In this document: positions 7,725 to 16,262 of the stretch, in pieces
How positions within the stretch are numbered: the first letter of the stretch is position 1
Layout: each line of letters opens with the position of its first letter
From: Anaerolineales bacterium
GTDB taxonomy: Bacteria > Chloroflexota > Anaerolineae > Anaerolineales > Villigracilaceae
Direction of reading: 5' to 3'
NCBI GenBank assembly: GCA_015075725.1
Contig: JABTTV010000001.1
Location: 4,455,223-4,519,222, forward strand
Length of the DNA: 64,000 nucleotides
Program-made: the position numbers and the translations under genes
The notes under the pieces: model-generated
Seen by the model: the letters and a program-made list of their open reading frames with translations, nothing else
What the model was told of the DNA's origin: nothing
Databases searched by the model: none

Positions 7725-9188
7725 ATGAAATTTCTTCTCGGCATCGATCAAGGCACCACACAGACCACCGCTGTTATCGTGAACGAAAACGGAGAAATGG
7801 TCGAAAAGAATTCGGCGCAGTTACCGGCCCGGTTCCCGCAGGCAGGCTGGGTCGAACAGGAGCCGGAGGACATCGTCCGTACTGTCAAAGAGGCCTGCGC
7901 TCCACTTCTCTCCAAGTATGAAATCTCAGCTGTTGGATTCGATAATCAGGGTGAGACTTTCGTTGTTTGGGATACGGAAACCGGAAAGGCTTTGACCCCC
8001 GCCATCGTCTGGCAGGATACGAGAGGTCAATCTGTCTGTGACTCGCTCGCCCCAAACGTGGATTTGGCTTGGTTGCGCCAAACGACCGGGCTGCTGTTGG
8101 ACAGTTATTTCTCCGCCCCCAAACTCAAGTGGGTGTTCGAAAACAACCCGGAGATCCGCAAACGTGCGCATGAGGGCAAACTAAAGTTTGGCACCACGGA
8201 AACCTGGGTGATCTGGAAACTGAGCGGCGGAAAATTACACATAACCGATCCCTCCACCGCTTCGCGCACATTGTTGTTCGACATGAACAAATTCCAGTGG
8301 GATGAAAAATTACTGCAATTATTCGACGTTCCCAAAAGCATGCTGCCGGAAGTGAAGCCTTCCGCGGGTTACATTGGTGATGTGGATTTTGGGAACGGAA
8401 ATCCTTTACCCCTGCATGCGTTATTGGTCGATCAGCAAGCCGCGTTGTTCGGGCAGGCTTGTTTCAAAGCGGGTGAAATGAAATGCTCGTTCGGGACAGG
8501 CAGTTTCCTTTTGATGAACATTGGCGACAAACCCAAACTCTCGAACAATGGCCTGCTTACAACTGTTGGCTGGAATTTCAACGGTCACACTGCATATGCT
8601 TTCGACGGCGGCATCTTCGTCACCGGCTCGGCCGTGCAATGGCTGAGGGATAATCTCAAGTTCATTCCGGAGTCAGCCGCCAGTCACGATTCCGCGACAA
8701 ACTCAAAGGATATGGGAGTTGTCGTTGTTCCAGCCTTGCAGGGGCTTGCCGCTCCGCATTGGCGCACGGATGTGCAGGGTGCAATGTTTGGTTTGAACCG
8801 CAGTACGACTTCTGACGACATTGTCCGCGCCACATTGGACGGAATCGCCTGCCGCGTCTACGAAGTCGTCACCGCCATGTCGCAGGACAGCGGCACAACT
8901 CCTCCCCACCTCAAAGTGGACGGCGGTCCGGCTGGCAACCCCTACCTGATGCAAATGATCGCTGATCTATTGGATCTCGAAGTACGTGTGTCCGCTTCGG
9001 TGGAAGCGACAGCCATCGGCATTGCCAATCTTGCAGGCGTATCGTCATTGGGCACAAGTTTCGAGATGCTGTCTGAGAGTTGGAAGGCGGAAAAGATTTA
9101 TACTCCAACGATGAAGAAGGAAGAAAGAAAAAAGAAACTGGAAAAATGGAACAAAGCGCTGGAGGCGGTGAAAGTATTTCACAGATAA
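7725..9188 (+). CDS. glpK: FGGY-family carbohydrate kinase, probably glycerol kinase
   Basis: This 487-residue protein begins with the ATP-binding LLGIDQGTTQTTAVIV segment and holds WQDTRG, FGTTETWVIWKLSGG, LVDQQAALFGQACFKAGEMKCSFGTGSF, and the second FGGY-type segment LKVDGGPAGNPYLMQ. The WQDTR and QQAALFGQ motifs are those of glycerol kinases, which make sn-glycerol 3-phosphate from glycerol and ATP in the cytoplasm. The next gene encodes a glycerol-3-phosphate-dehydrogenase-like FAD protein, which supports the assignment. Another FGGY substrate remains possible. No strong RBS is visible before 7725. Confidence 0.8.
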   Translation: MKFLLGIDQGTTQTTAVIVNENGEMVEKNSAQLPARFPQAGWVEQEPEDIVRTVKEACAPLLSKYEISAVGFDNQGETFVVWDTETGKALTPAIVWQDTRGQSVCDSLAPNVDLAWLRQTTGLLLDSYFSAPKLKWVFENNPEIRKRAHEGKLKFGTTETWVIWKLSGGKLHITDPSTASRTLLFDMNKFQWDEKLLQLFDVPKSMLPEVKPSAGYIGDVDFGNGNPLPLHALLVDQQAALFGQACFKAGEMKCSFGTGSFLLMNIGDKPKLSNNGLLTTVGWNFNGHTAYAFDGGIFVTGSAVQWLRDNLKFIPESAASHDSATNSKDMGVVVVPALQGLAAPHWRTDVQGAMFGLNRSTTSDDIVRATLDGIACRVYEVVTAMSQDSGTTPPHLKVDGGPAGNPYLMQMIADLLDLEVRVSASVEATAIGIANLAGVSSLGTSFEMLSESWKAEKIYTPTMKKEERKKKLEKWNKALEAVKVFHR

Positions 9189-9264
9189 AGTGACCCTGGT
9201 GATCGAGCAGCGACGAGCGTTCTTTGCGAGGAGCATATCGTGACCGCCACATAAACGAGATATT

Positions 9265-11676
9265 ATGACAACCATCTACGACATCGCCATCATCGGCGCG
9301 GGGGCGGTGGGATGCGCCATTGCAAGAGAACTTTCACGCTATGACCTAAAGATCGCCCTATTAGAATCCAATCCCGATGTGGGCATGGGGACTTCCAAGG
9401 CCAGCACGGCGATTTGGCATACCGGTTATGATGCCAAGCCTGGCTCGCTCGAAGCCAGACTTCTGCGACGTAGTTACTCCTTGATGAAGGAGTACATGCC
9501 GGAAGCGAATATTGCGCATGAAGTCCTGGGCGGTCTGCTCATTGCATGGAATCAAGTACAATTCGACGCTCTTCCCAAACTGCTCAAGCAGGCACACGAT
9601 AACGGGGTAACGGATGTTCGCATTATCGCCTCTGAAGAGATTTGTCAACGTGAGCCGCACATCAGCCCGGGCGCCCTGGGTGGATTGTTTGTTCCCGGCG
9701 AAGGAATTCTCTGCACGTTTTCCGTTCCGCTGGCGATGGCGTATCAGGCGGTGGAGAATGGCGTGGCGTTGTTCCTCAATTTCAAAGTCGCTGGCCTCGA
9801 TACGACCAGTGGCGAACATACGGAACTACTCGACCAGCAGGGAAATAAAATATATTCGAGGTTTATCGTCAACGCGGCGGGACTGTTCTCGGATGAGATC
9901 GATGCCCAATATGGAAAGACCCGCTTCCGGGTCGTTCCGAGGCGCGGACAGTTGATCGTCTTCGACAAAATGGCAAGAGATTTGATTAATCATGTACTCC
10001 TGCCAGTTCCAACATCCGTCACAAAGGGTGTACTGATCAGCCCGACCGTTTATGGAAATATTCTGCTTGGACCGACCGCTGAGGATCTGGATGACAAATC
10101 GGCGACAGAGACGACAGAAGAAGGGCTGAAGTTCCTGCTTGATAAAGGGGAAAAAATCCTGCCGCAACTGCTGAACGAAGAAGTGACCGCCACTTACGCC
10201 GGTCTGCGCGCGGCGACAGAACACAGCGATTATCAGATCGAGATGGATGCATCGCTTCGTTACTTGTGTTTGGGCGGAATCCGTTCGACGGGTATTTCCG
10301 GCGCGATGGGCATCGCCGAATACGGCGTGGAGTTGCTCCGCGAAGCGGGTTTGCATCTAAAACAGAAAAAGGAATTCAAGACCATCAAACTTCCGACGAT
10401 CGGACAGTCGTTCGTGCGCCCGCATCAAGACGCGGAAATGGTTGCGAAGAATCCGCTTTATGCCGAGATGGTCTGCCATTGTGAGCGGGTTTCGCGCGGC
10501 GAGTTGATCGCCGCCATGAATGCGCCGATCCCTGCCACGACGCTGGACGGCTTGCGCCGCAGGACGCGCGCTTCGCAGGGGCGCTGTCAGGGGTTCAATT
10601 GTCATGCGACTCTCCAGGTCATTCTCAGCGAACGGAGTGAGCGAAGACTCTCCATCTTACCCAGCGAGACTCATCGCTTCGCACAGAGTAACATGAATGT
10701 GGATGTCCTCATCGTCGGCGGTGGACCGGCGGGTCTATCCGCGGCAATCGAGTTGAAGAAGCAGGGAGTGAAAAATATTTTGGTGGCAGACCGCGAAGCG
10801 GAAGCAGGCGGGATGCCGCGCTTTTGCCATCACACCGGTTTTGGGCGTGAAGACTTGTGGCGCATGTGGCAGGGACCCACGTACGCAAGGTATTATCGTG
10901 ACCTGGCTGAAAAGATGAATGTGGAAGTGCGAACATCCACAACGATTTTGGGATGGAAAAATCCTGCAACAGAGAGCACTGAGAAGGTATTGAGTTTTAC
11001 ATCGCCAAATGGAATTGGCGAAATTAAAGCGCAAACCGTTTTACTGGCGACCGGCGTGCGGGAACGTCCGCGTGCAGCGCGGTTGGTGCCGGGGAAGAGA
11101 CCGCAAGGGATTTACACGACCGGTTCAATGCAAAGGTTTCTTTACCAGGAAAAATTGCCGGTTGGCAAACGCGCGGTCATCGTCGGCGCTGAATTGGTCA
11201 GCCTCTCGGCGTTGATGTCGCTCATGGGCGCAAAAATCGAATGTGCGATGATGGTGACGGAAGAACCCATGCATCAAATCGAATTTCCGTACACTGTAAT
11301 GAAGTTGGCGCTGGCCGATATAATGTCCCGCACGCCGATCATAACGAATACCCGCGTATCGAATATTTACGGTCAAGAACGGGTCGAAGGCATCGAACTC
11401 ACCCACAAAGACGGAAGCAAAAAAATTGTGGAATGCGACTCGATCATCTTTACCGGGAATTGGATTCCCGAACACGAACTGGCGCGCACGGGCGGTTTGC
11501 AGATCGACTCGCGCACGAACGGACCGGTGATCGACGGGAACTTCCAATCTTCGGTTCAAGGGGTTTTCATAGCTGGAAATCTCCTGCGCGGCGTGGAGAC
11601 TGCCGATCGCTGCGCGCTGGAAGGGAAATGGGCAGCGCATGGAATTGCAAGATTCCTTCGGACCCCGCGTTTGTAA
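9265..11676 (+). CDS. Fused FAD dehydrogenase: GlpA-like + [2Fe-2S] BFD-like + pyridine-nucleotide-disulphide-type oxidoreductase
   Basis: The 803 residues hold three parts. Residues 1-380 are a DAO-type FAD domain (IIGAGAVGCAIAREL) like glycerol-3-phosphate dehydrogenase GlpA/GlpD. Residues 402-450 are a BFD-like iron-sulphur domain with C404, C406, C441 and C446 (CxC and CxxxxC). Residues 477-803 are a second flavoprotein starting MNVDVLIVGGGPAGLSAA. In bacteria such as Thermotoga the two flavoproteins are separate neighbouring genes. Here the join (residues about 452-476) is encoded by an interspersed repeat (10617-10692) read in frame. Together with the upstream kinase it would oxidise glycerol 3-phosphate to dihydroxyacetone phosphate, with electrons passed to an unknown acceptor. 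The second half could also be translated on its own from the ATG at 10693. Confidence 0.82.
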   Translation: MTTIYDIAIIGAGAVGCAIARELSRYDLKIALLESNPDVGMGTSKASTAIWHTGYDAKPGSLEARLLRRSYSLMKEYMPEANIAHEVLGGLLIAWNQVQFDALPKLLKQAHDNGVTDVRIIASEEICQREPHISPGALGGLFVPGEGILCTFSVPLAMAYQAVENGVALFLNFKVAGLDTTSGEHTELLDQQGNKIYSRFIVNAAGLFSDEIDAQYGKTRFRVVPRRGQLIVFDKMARDLINHVLLPVPTSVTKGVLISPTVYGNILLGPTAEDLDDKSATETTEEGLKFLLDKGEKILPQLLNEEVTATYAGLRAATEHSDYQIEMDASLRYLCLGGIRSTGISGAMGIAEYGVELLREAGLHLKQKKEFKTIKLPTIGQSFVRPHQDAEMVAKNPLYAEMVCHCERVSRGELIAAMNAPIPATTLDGLRRRTRASQGRCQGFNCHATLQVILSERSERRLSILPSETHRFAQSNMNVDVLIVGGGPAGLSAAIELKKQGVKNILVADREAEAGGMPRFCHHTGFGREDLWRMWQGPTYARYYRDLAEKMNVEVRTSTTILGWKNPATESTEKVLSFTSPNGIGEIKAQTVLLATGVRERPRAARLVPGKRPQGIYTTGSMQRFLYQEKLPVGKRAVIVGAELVSLSALMSLMGAKIECAMMVTEEPMHQIEFPYTVMKLALADIMSRTPIITNTRVSNIYGQERVEGIELTHKDGSKKIVECDSIIFTGNWIPEHELARTGGLQIDSRTNGPVIDGNFQSSVQGVFIAGNLLRGVETADRCALEGKWAAHGIARFLRTPRL
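10617..10692. repeat. Interspersed repeat lying inside a coding region
   Basis: GTCATTCTCAGCGAACGGAG followed by GTGAGCGAAGACTCTCC, with a second motif CATCGCTTCGCACAGAGTAAC, matches the style of the intergenic elements at 4862, 17951 and 22429 (TCATTCTGAGCG...GCGAAGGATCTC type). It has no stop codon in the frame of the surrounding gene and supplies the linker between its two flavoprotein halves. Confidence 0.55.
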
Positions 11677-11691
11677 AGAAAGAAAAACAAA

Positions 11692-12225
11692 ATGTCTGAC
11701 GAACAATTGGATGTTGTGAACGACAAGGATGAAGTAATTGGGCAGGCGTCGCGCTCGGATGTCCACCGGCGGGGATTGCAGCATCGCGGGGTGCATGTCT
11801 TCCTATTTGATGCCCAGGGCGAGATGCTGATCCAAAAACGAAGCGCGGACCGCGCTTCGTCCCCATCCCTGCTGGATTGCTCGGTGTCGGAACACGTCAA
11901 GGCGGGGGAAAGTTATCGGGAAGCGGCAATGCGCGGGTTGAAGGAAGAGATGGGCGTGGAGGGAATCGAGATCAACCTGCTGGGGAAGATCCAAATGGAA
12001 TACGGACCGAACGATAATGAGATCAGCGTGATCTACGAAGGAAAAATACAGCCGGGGCAGGTGCGCTTCGATCCGGAGGAAATTTCCGAGGTCAGGTTCA
12101 TGCGCCTGGATGAGATCCGGGCGGGAATCGATAACGCCAAGGAGACGTATTGTGCCTGGTTCGTCGAGATCATGAATTGGTATTCAGGGAAACCTGCAAA
12201 GTTGAAGACGCTGCAAGGGGAATAA
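11692..12225 (+). CDS. Nudix hydrolase, YfcD / isopentenyl-diphosphate-isomerase-like
   Basis: The 177 residues start with DEQLDVVNDKDEVIG and HRRGLQHRGVHVFLFD, the layout of the IDI/YfcD group of Nudix proteins. The Nudix box reads GESYREAAMRGLKEEMGV. The EE pair is kept, but the usual Glu after Arg (REUxEE) is Gly, so metal binding may be altered. It starts 15 bp after the FAD gene and may be co-transcribed. The family hydrolyses nucleoside-diphosphate-linked compounds or isomerises isopentenyl diphosphate; the exact reaction is unknown here. Confidence 0.8.
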   Translation: MSDEQLDVVNDKDEVIGQASRSDVHRRGLQHRGVHVFLFDAQGEMLIQKRSADRASSPSLLDCSVSEHVKAGESYREAAMRGLKEEMGVEGIEINLLGKIQMEYGPNDNEISVIYEGKIQPGQVRFDPEEISEVRFMRLDEIRAGIDNAKETYCAWFVEIMNWYSGKPAKLKTLQGE

Positions 12226-12335
12226 GAGACAGAATGGGGTGACCAGCCTCAGGCCGGGGAAGAGGCGGGAACTATTGCAACCTCGGGGGATACATGCCGT
12301 ATATCTCTTTCGGAAATGTTTTCCAAGGAGACACC

Positions 12336-13658
12336 ATGAAAACCATTCAACGATTTTTGACAGTCCTTATGATAATTGCCCTGTTCTCGCTGGCGGCCAC
12401 AACCCCGGTGCTGGCTTTCGACGGGCGCTCGGGTGATGTAATCGTGATCGAAGCCAATGAAGTCGTTAACGATGACCTCTACGTCGGAGCAGATCAATTC
12501 ACCCTCGATGGAACCGTCAAGGGAGATCTAATCGTATTCGGCAACTTCATCACGATCAACGGCACTGTGGAGGGCGATCTGATCGCGGCGGGAAACACCG
12601 TCCTGATCGAGGGCACTGTGCAGGACGATGCGCGTATTGCCGGTGCGGCACTCCAACTTGGCGCCAACGCAGTGATCGGCGGGGACCTGGTCGCTGCGGG
12701 CGCAAGCCTCGAAACGAAGCAGGGCAGTTCGGTCGAGAATGATGCCGTGTTTGCCGGGGCGCAGGGATTGCTCGCCGGTTCGATCAGCGACGATCTGCAA
12801 CTTGCCGCAGGCGCATTGGAACTACGCGGCGAGATCGGCGGCGATGTAAAAGCCGAGGTCGGCGAGATGAACCAGGGCGGTCCTCCCCCATCCATGTACA
12901 TTTCGAACACGAACGTGTCCATCCCAACCGTCAACCCCGGTTTGAAGATCGCGGAAGGCGCCAGGATCGGCGGTGATTTCACCTATACTCAAACGAAGGA
13001 TATCACCATCCCTTCGGGCGCCGTCGATGGAAAGGTCACCCGAAACGAACCTGTTGTTGACCAAAGAGTCGTCCCAACTCCGCCCACTCCGGCAGAGATC
13101 GCCGCAAACTGGACCTTCGACCTGCTCCGCGATATCGTGACTCTCGCTCTCTTCGGGTTGTTGCTCGCATGGCTTGCGCCTGTCTTCATGAAAAGCCTGA
13201 TGGGCAAACTGCAAGCCCAGCCTGTTCCGAGTTTTGGCTGGGGCATCGTCGCCTACGCCGCTTTCTTCTTTGCGCTGTTCCTGATCGTGGTCGTGACCAT
13301 CATCCTGGGAGTGATCTTCGGCGCATTGACCCTTGGCGGCGTTTCCGGGACGGTCATCTGGCTTAGCCTCCTGTCCATTTTTGCGCTGATCATCGGGTTC
13401 GTGCTGTTCACCGGCTTCGGTTCCCAGATCCTTGTGGCTTGGCTGGGCGGGCGCTGGATCCTCGGGCGCTTCAACCCCGCGCTGGGCGAACACAAAGTTT
13501 GGCCCCTGCTCCTTGGCGTGGTGATCGTCGGTTTGCTGGTCAACCTTCCGGCAGTAGGCTGGCTGATCGGGTTCATCATCATGTTCTTCGGCCTGGGCGC
13601 GCTCTGGCTCTGGGCTCGCGAACGGATGGCGAAGCCGGCCGCCGTGGCTGTACAATAA
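12336..13658 (+). CDS. Secreted/membrane polymer-forming (bactofilin-like) protein
   Basis: The 440 residues run from the ATG at 12336, which has AAGGAG at 12325-12330; the longer in-frame ORF from 12294 has no RBS. A signal peptide (MKTIQRFLTVLMIIALFSLAAT) is followed by a region of short hydrophobic-glycine repeats such as DGTVKGDLIVFG, NGTVEGDLIAAG and EGTVQDDARIAG, the right-handed beta-helix pattern of polymer-forming cytoskeletal proteins. The C-terminal third (from about residue 265) has about four hydrophobic segments. It is probably an envelope protein whose repeat domain lies outside the membrane; no partner is evident. Confidence 0.72.
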   Translation: MKTIQRFLTVLMIIALFSLAATTPVLAFDGRSGDVIVIEANEVVNDDLYVGADQFTLDGTVKGDLIVFGNFITINGTVEGDLIAAGNTVLIEGTVQDDARIAGAALQLGANAVIGGDLVAAGASLETKQGSSVENDAVFAGAQGLLAGSISDDLQLAAGALELRGEIGGDVKAEVGEMNQGGPPPSMYISNTNVSIPTVNPGLKIAEGARIGGDFTYTQTKDITIPSGAVDGKVTRNEPVVDQRVVPTPPTPAEIAANWTFDLLRDIVTLALFGLLLAWLAPVFMKSLMGKLQAQPVPSFGWGIVAYAAFFFALFLIVVVTIILGVIFGALTLGGVSGTVIWLSLLSIFALIIGFVLFTGFGSQILVAWLGGRWILGRFNPALGEHKVWPLLLGVVIVGLLVNLPAVGWLIGFIIMFFGLGALWLWARERMAKPAAVAVQ

Positions 13659-13676
13659 CTTCAAGGCGCAATAACG

Positions 13677-13705
13677 AACCGGCAGGGATGACCTGCCGGT
13701 TTATG
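13677..13705 (+). terminator. Terminator after the bactofilin-like gene
   Basis: AACCGGCAGG (13677-13686) and CCTGCCGGTT (13692-13701) form a perfect stem around GATGA, with TTTATGTTT after it. Confidence 0.7.
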
Positions 13706-13732
13706 TTTCCAAACCGGGTAATTCTTATCAGG

Positions 13733-13738
13733 TATAAT
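13733..13738 (+). promoter_or_regulatory. -10 box of the radical-SAM operon; apparent leaderless start
   Basis: TATAAT ends at 13738 and the ATG begins at 13745, so a normal start point 7 nt downstream of the box coincides with the A of ATG. There is no RBS between. No good -35 is visible. Confidence 0.55.
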
Positions 13739-13744
13739 CGCGGA

Positions 13745-15661
13745 ATGCTTACGCCAGAACAGATCGAGACAAAACTCGAACGAATCCTTTTAAAAGTTGA
13801 ACGACCGGGTCGTTATGTAGGCGGAGAATTGAACTCGACGGTAAAGGATTGGGACTCGGCAAAAACCCGCGTCGCATTCGTCTTCCCCGATATCTATGAC
13901 ATCGGCGTTTCAAATGTCGGCTTGAAGATTCTTTACGACCAGGTCAACCAGCGGGAGGATGCGCTCGCCGAGCGCGCCTACGCTCCCTGGCTGGATATGG
14001 AAGCCCTGATGCGCGAACATGGGATTCCGCTTTACGCGCTCGAATCAAAACGCCCTCTGGCCTGTTTCGACCTCATCGGCTTTACCCTGCCCTACGAGAC
14101 TCTTTACACCAACGCCCTCAACATCCTCGATCTTGCAGGCATTCCCATCCGTTCGGCGGATCGCGACGATTCGCATCCCATCATCATCGCGGGCGGACAT
14201 GCCGCCACCAATCCCGAGCCGATGCATGCCTTCATCGATGCTTTCGTCGTCGGCGAAGGCGAGGAAGCCATCCACGACATCATCGACTCGCTGCAAAAGA
14301 CAAAAGGAAAACCGCGCGAAGAACGCCTGCGCAGCCTGTTAAGGATTTCGGGCTTGTATCTGCCGCGCTTCTATCAAACCTCGTACATGGACGATGGAAC
14401 GGTCGCTGTCACGGAACCGATCATCCCCGAAGCGCCGAAGGTGATAAACAAACGCATCGTGGGCAAACTGCCGCCGCCGCCCACAAAGTTCATCGTGCCG
14501 AACATCGATGTGGTGCATAACCGCGTCTCGGTCGAGATCATGCGCGGATGCACCCGCGGATGCAGATTCTGCCAGGCGGGTATGATTACGCGCCCGGTCC
14601 GCGAACGAAGCGTGGAAGAGGTGGTGGAAGCCGCCGAGGCGGCCGTCCACGCGACGGGATTCGAAGAACTGGCATTGATGTCGCTCTCCTCTTCCGATTA
14701 CACATATATCAAAGATCTGGTGGATGCCATCAGCAAACGCTTTGAGGGAAGGAAACTTACCGTTTCGCTGCCCTCCCTGCGCATCGAGTCTGTTTCTGTG
14801 GACCTGATGGAGAAACTCAAACAGCACCGCTCCGGCGGTTTCACGCTTGCGCCCGAAGCCGCCAGCGAACGAATGCGCCGCATCATCAACAAGTTCATCC
14901 CTGATGAAGACATCATCAAGACCACGAACGAAATCTACAGCCGCGGCTGGACGACGATCAAGTTGTATTTCATGATCGGGCATCCGAGCGAGACGCTCGA
15001 AGACGTGCAGGCAATAGCGGATCTAAGTAAACGCGTCATCGCCGAAGGACGCAAGGTTGCGGGGTGGAAGGTGAAGTTGAATGTCGGCGTCAGCACTTTT
15101 GTTCCCAAGCCGCAAACTCCCTTCCAGTGGGTTTCTTGCGACACGCGCGACAGCATCCTTGAAAAACAAGCCCTGCTGAAACGCGAACTGTTCAAGGACA
15201 AGAACATCAAATTGAGCTGGACCAAGCCCGACGACACGCTCGTGGAAGCCTGGCTTTCGCGCGGCGACCGCCGCATGGCGGAAGTCATTTATTCCGCGTG
15301 GAAGAACGGCGCGAAGTTCGACGCCTGGGAGGAAGGACGCAGGTTCGATACATGGATCGCCGCCTTCCAGGAGCACGGGCTCGACCCCGCCTTTTATACC
15401 AACCGCCAGCGCCGAACGGATGAAGTGTTCCCCTGGGAGCATATCAGTGCGGCGGTGCGCAAGAACTTCCTCTTCCAGGATTTCCGCATGTCGCTCGAAG
15501 GTGAGATCCGCGTGGACTGCCGCCTGAATTGTTTCGCCTGCGGCATCCTGCCGACCTTTGCGAACCTGCGCCGCGAAAACCCGGGCGAAGTTTGGAAATG
15601 TCCGGAGGTAAAATCTCCCGCTCGAAAGATGGAAATGGAATTACCGCTGGTAGGCGATTGA
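13745..15661 (+). CDS. TIGR03960-type radical SAM protein
   Basis: The 638 residues start at the ATG at 13745; the open frame upstream overlaps the preceding gene and terminator and is not coding. An N-terminal cobalamin-binding-like region (DIYDIGVSNVGLKILYDQVN; VVGEGEEAIHDII) precedes the radical-SAM cluster motif RGCTRGCRFCQAGM (CxxxCxxC, about residue 265), then LAPEAASERMRRIINK. The C-terminus has extra cysteines (CRLNCFACGILP). The family is often fused to, or next to, DUF2344/TIGR03936 proteins, as here after one intervening gene. Its function is not established; a role in RNA or cofactor modification is only a guess. Confidence 0.88.
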   Translation: MLTPEQIETKLERILLKVERPGRYVGGELNSTVKDWDSAKTRVAFVFPDIYDIGVSNVGLKILYDQVNQREDALAERAYAPWLDMEALMREHGIPLYALESKRPLACFDLIGFTLPYETLYTNALNILDLAGIPIRSADRDDSHPIIIAGGHAATNPEPMHAFIDAFVVGEGEEAIHDIIDSLQKTKGKPREERLRSLLRISGLYLPRFYQTSYMDDGTVAVTEPIIPEAPKVINKRIVGKLPPPPTKFIVPNIDVVHNRVSVEIMRGCTRGCRFCQAGMITRPVRERSVEEVVEAAEAAVHATGFEELALMSLSSSDYTYIKDLVDAISKRFEGRKLTVSLPSLRIESVSVDLMEKLKQHRSGGFTLAPEAASERMRRIINKFIPDEDIIKTTNEIYSRGWTTIKLYFMIGHPSETLEDVQAIADLSKRVIAEGRKVAGWKVKLNVGVSTFVPKPQTPFQWVSCDTRDSILEKQALLKRELFKDKNIKLSWTKPDDTLVEAWLSRGDRRMAEVIYSAWKNGAKFDAWEEGRRFDTWIAAFQEHGLDPAFYTNRQRRTDEVFPWEHISAAVRKNFLFQDFRMSLEGEIRVDCRLNCFACGILPTFANLRRENPGEVWKCPEVKSPARKMEMELPLVGD

Positions 15662-15731
15662 TCGCTCAGCCGCCGTCCCCGGCGGCGAGGAAAGTACCCG
15701 GAATCGGTATTCCGCCGGGAACATTTATTTA

Positions 15732-16256
15732 ATGAACAAAACCGCTCTCCTAGTACGCCTGCAAAACGAACGCGACCAGTTCGAGCTACTGCTCAACCGC
15801 GTGGGATTCGCGCGCCGGTTGACGTTGCGCGGCGTCTCGGGCGGGTTAACCGTCAAGGACCTGCTGGCGGAAGCGCTTTCGCACGAACTATTCATCGCGG
15901 ACCGCCTGACCGAGATCCTGCACGGAGAGGCATATTCGCCGTCCGCCTCGTTCTCGGCTTTGGAAAATTTTCAAAAAGAGTTCGGCTACCCGGATTATGA
16001 ATCCCCGCTCGTGGAAAAGCACAAGCACAATTGGACCGTGCTGAACGCGTACAAGAACATCGAGTTCGATGAGATCGTCGCGGAGGAACTGGCGGTTTAT
16101 GCGAGCATCGTCGAATTGCTGGAGAAGCTCAGCCATCATCAATTCCTCGACCATGACCTGTTCCATCGCATCGCCGAGCATACCTACCGTCCATATCGCC
16201 GCACCGGGTCGCTGATCCATGCCTGGTTGGGGCGAATCGCCGCCGAACCGAAATAG
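15732..16256 (+). CDS. DinB/ClbS-like four-helix protein
   Basis: This 174-residue protein is helical and has the layout of the ClbS/DfsB branch of the DinB superfamily: LTVKDLLAEALSHELFIADRL near residue 40, and a C-terminal HRIAEHTYRPYRRTGSLIHAWLG with spaced histidines that could bind metal. It lies between the radical-SAM and DUF2344 genes, 70 bp after the first and 6 bp before the second. Its function in that context is unknown. The assignment rests on motif spacing and is moderate. Confidence 0.6.
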   Translation: MNKTALLVRLQNERDQFELLLNRVGFARRLTLRGVSGGLTVKDLLAEALSHELFIADRLTEILHGEAYSPSASFSALENFQKEFGYPDYESPLVEKHKHNWTVLNAYKNIEFDEIVAEELAVYASIVELLEKLSHHQFLDHDLFHRIAEHTYRPYRRTGSLIHAWLGRIAAEPK

Positions 16257-16262
16257 ACAGAC

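Noticed and set aside
9265..11676. Frameshift or assembly error joining two genes
   Set aside because: The frame is open throughout without a shift, and the joining segment is a recognisable repeat, so a real fusion is the simpler reading.
13439..13744. Upstream extension of the radical-SAM reading frame
   Set aside because: It overlaps the end of the bactofilin-like gene and the terminator; the family N-terminus begins at 13745.
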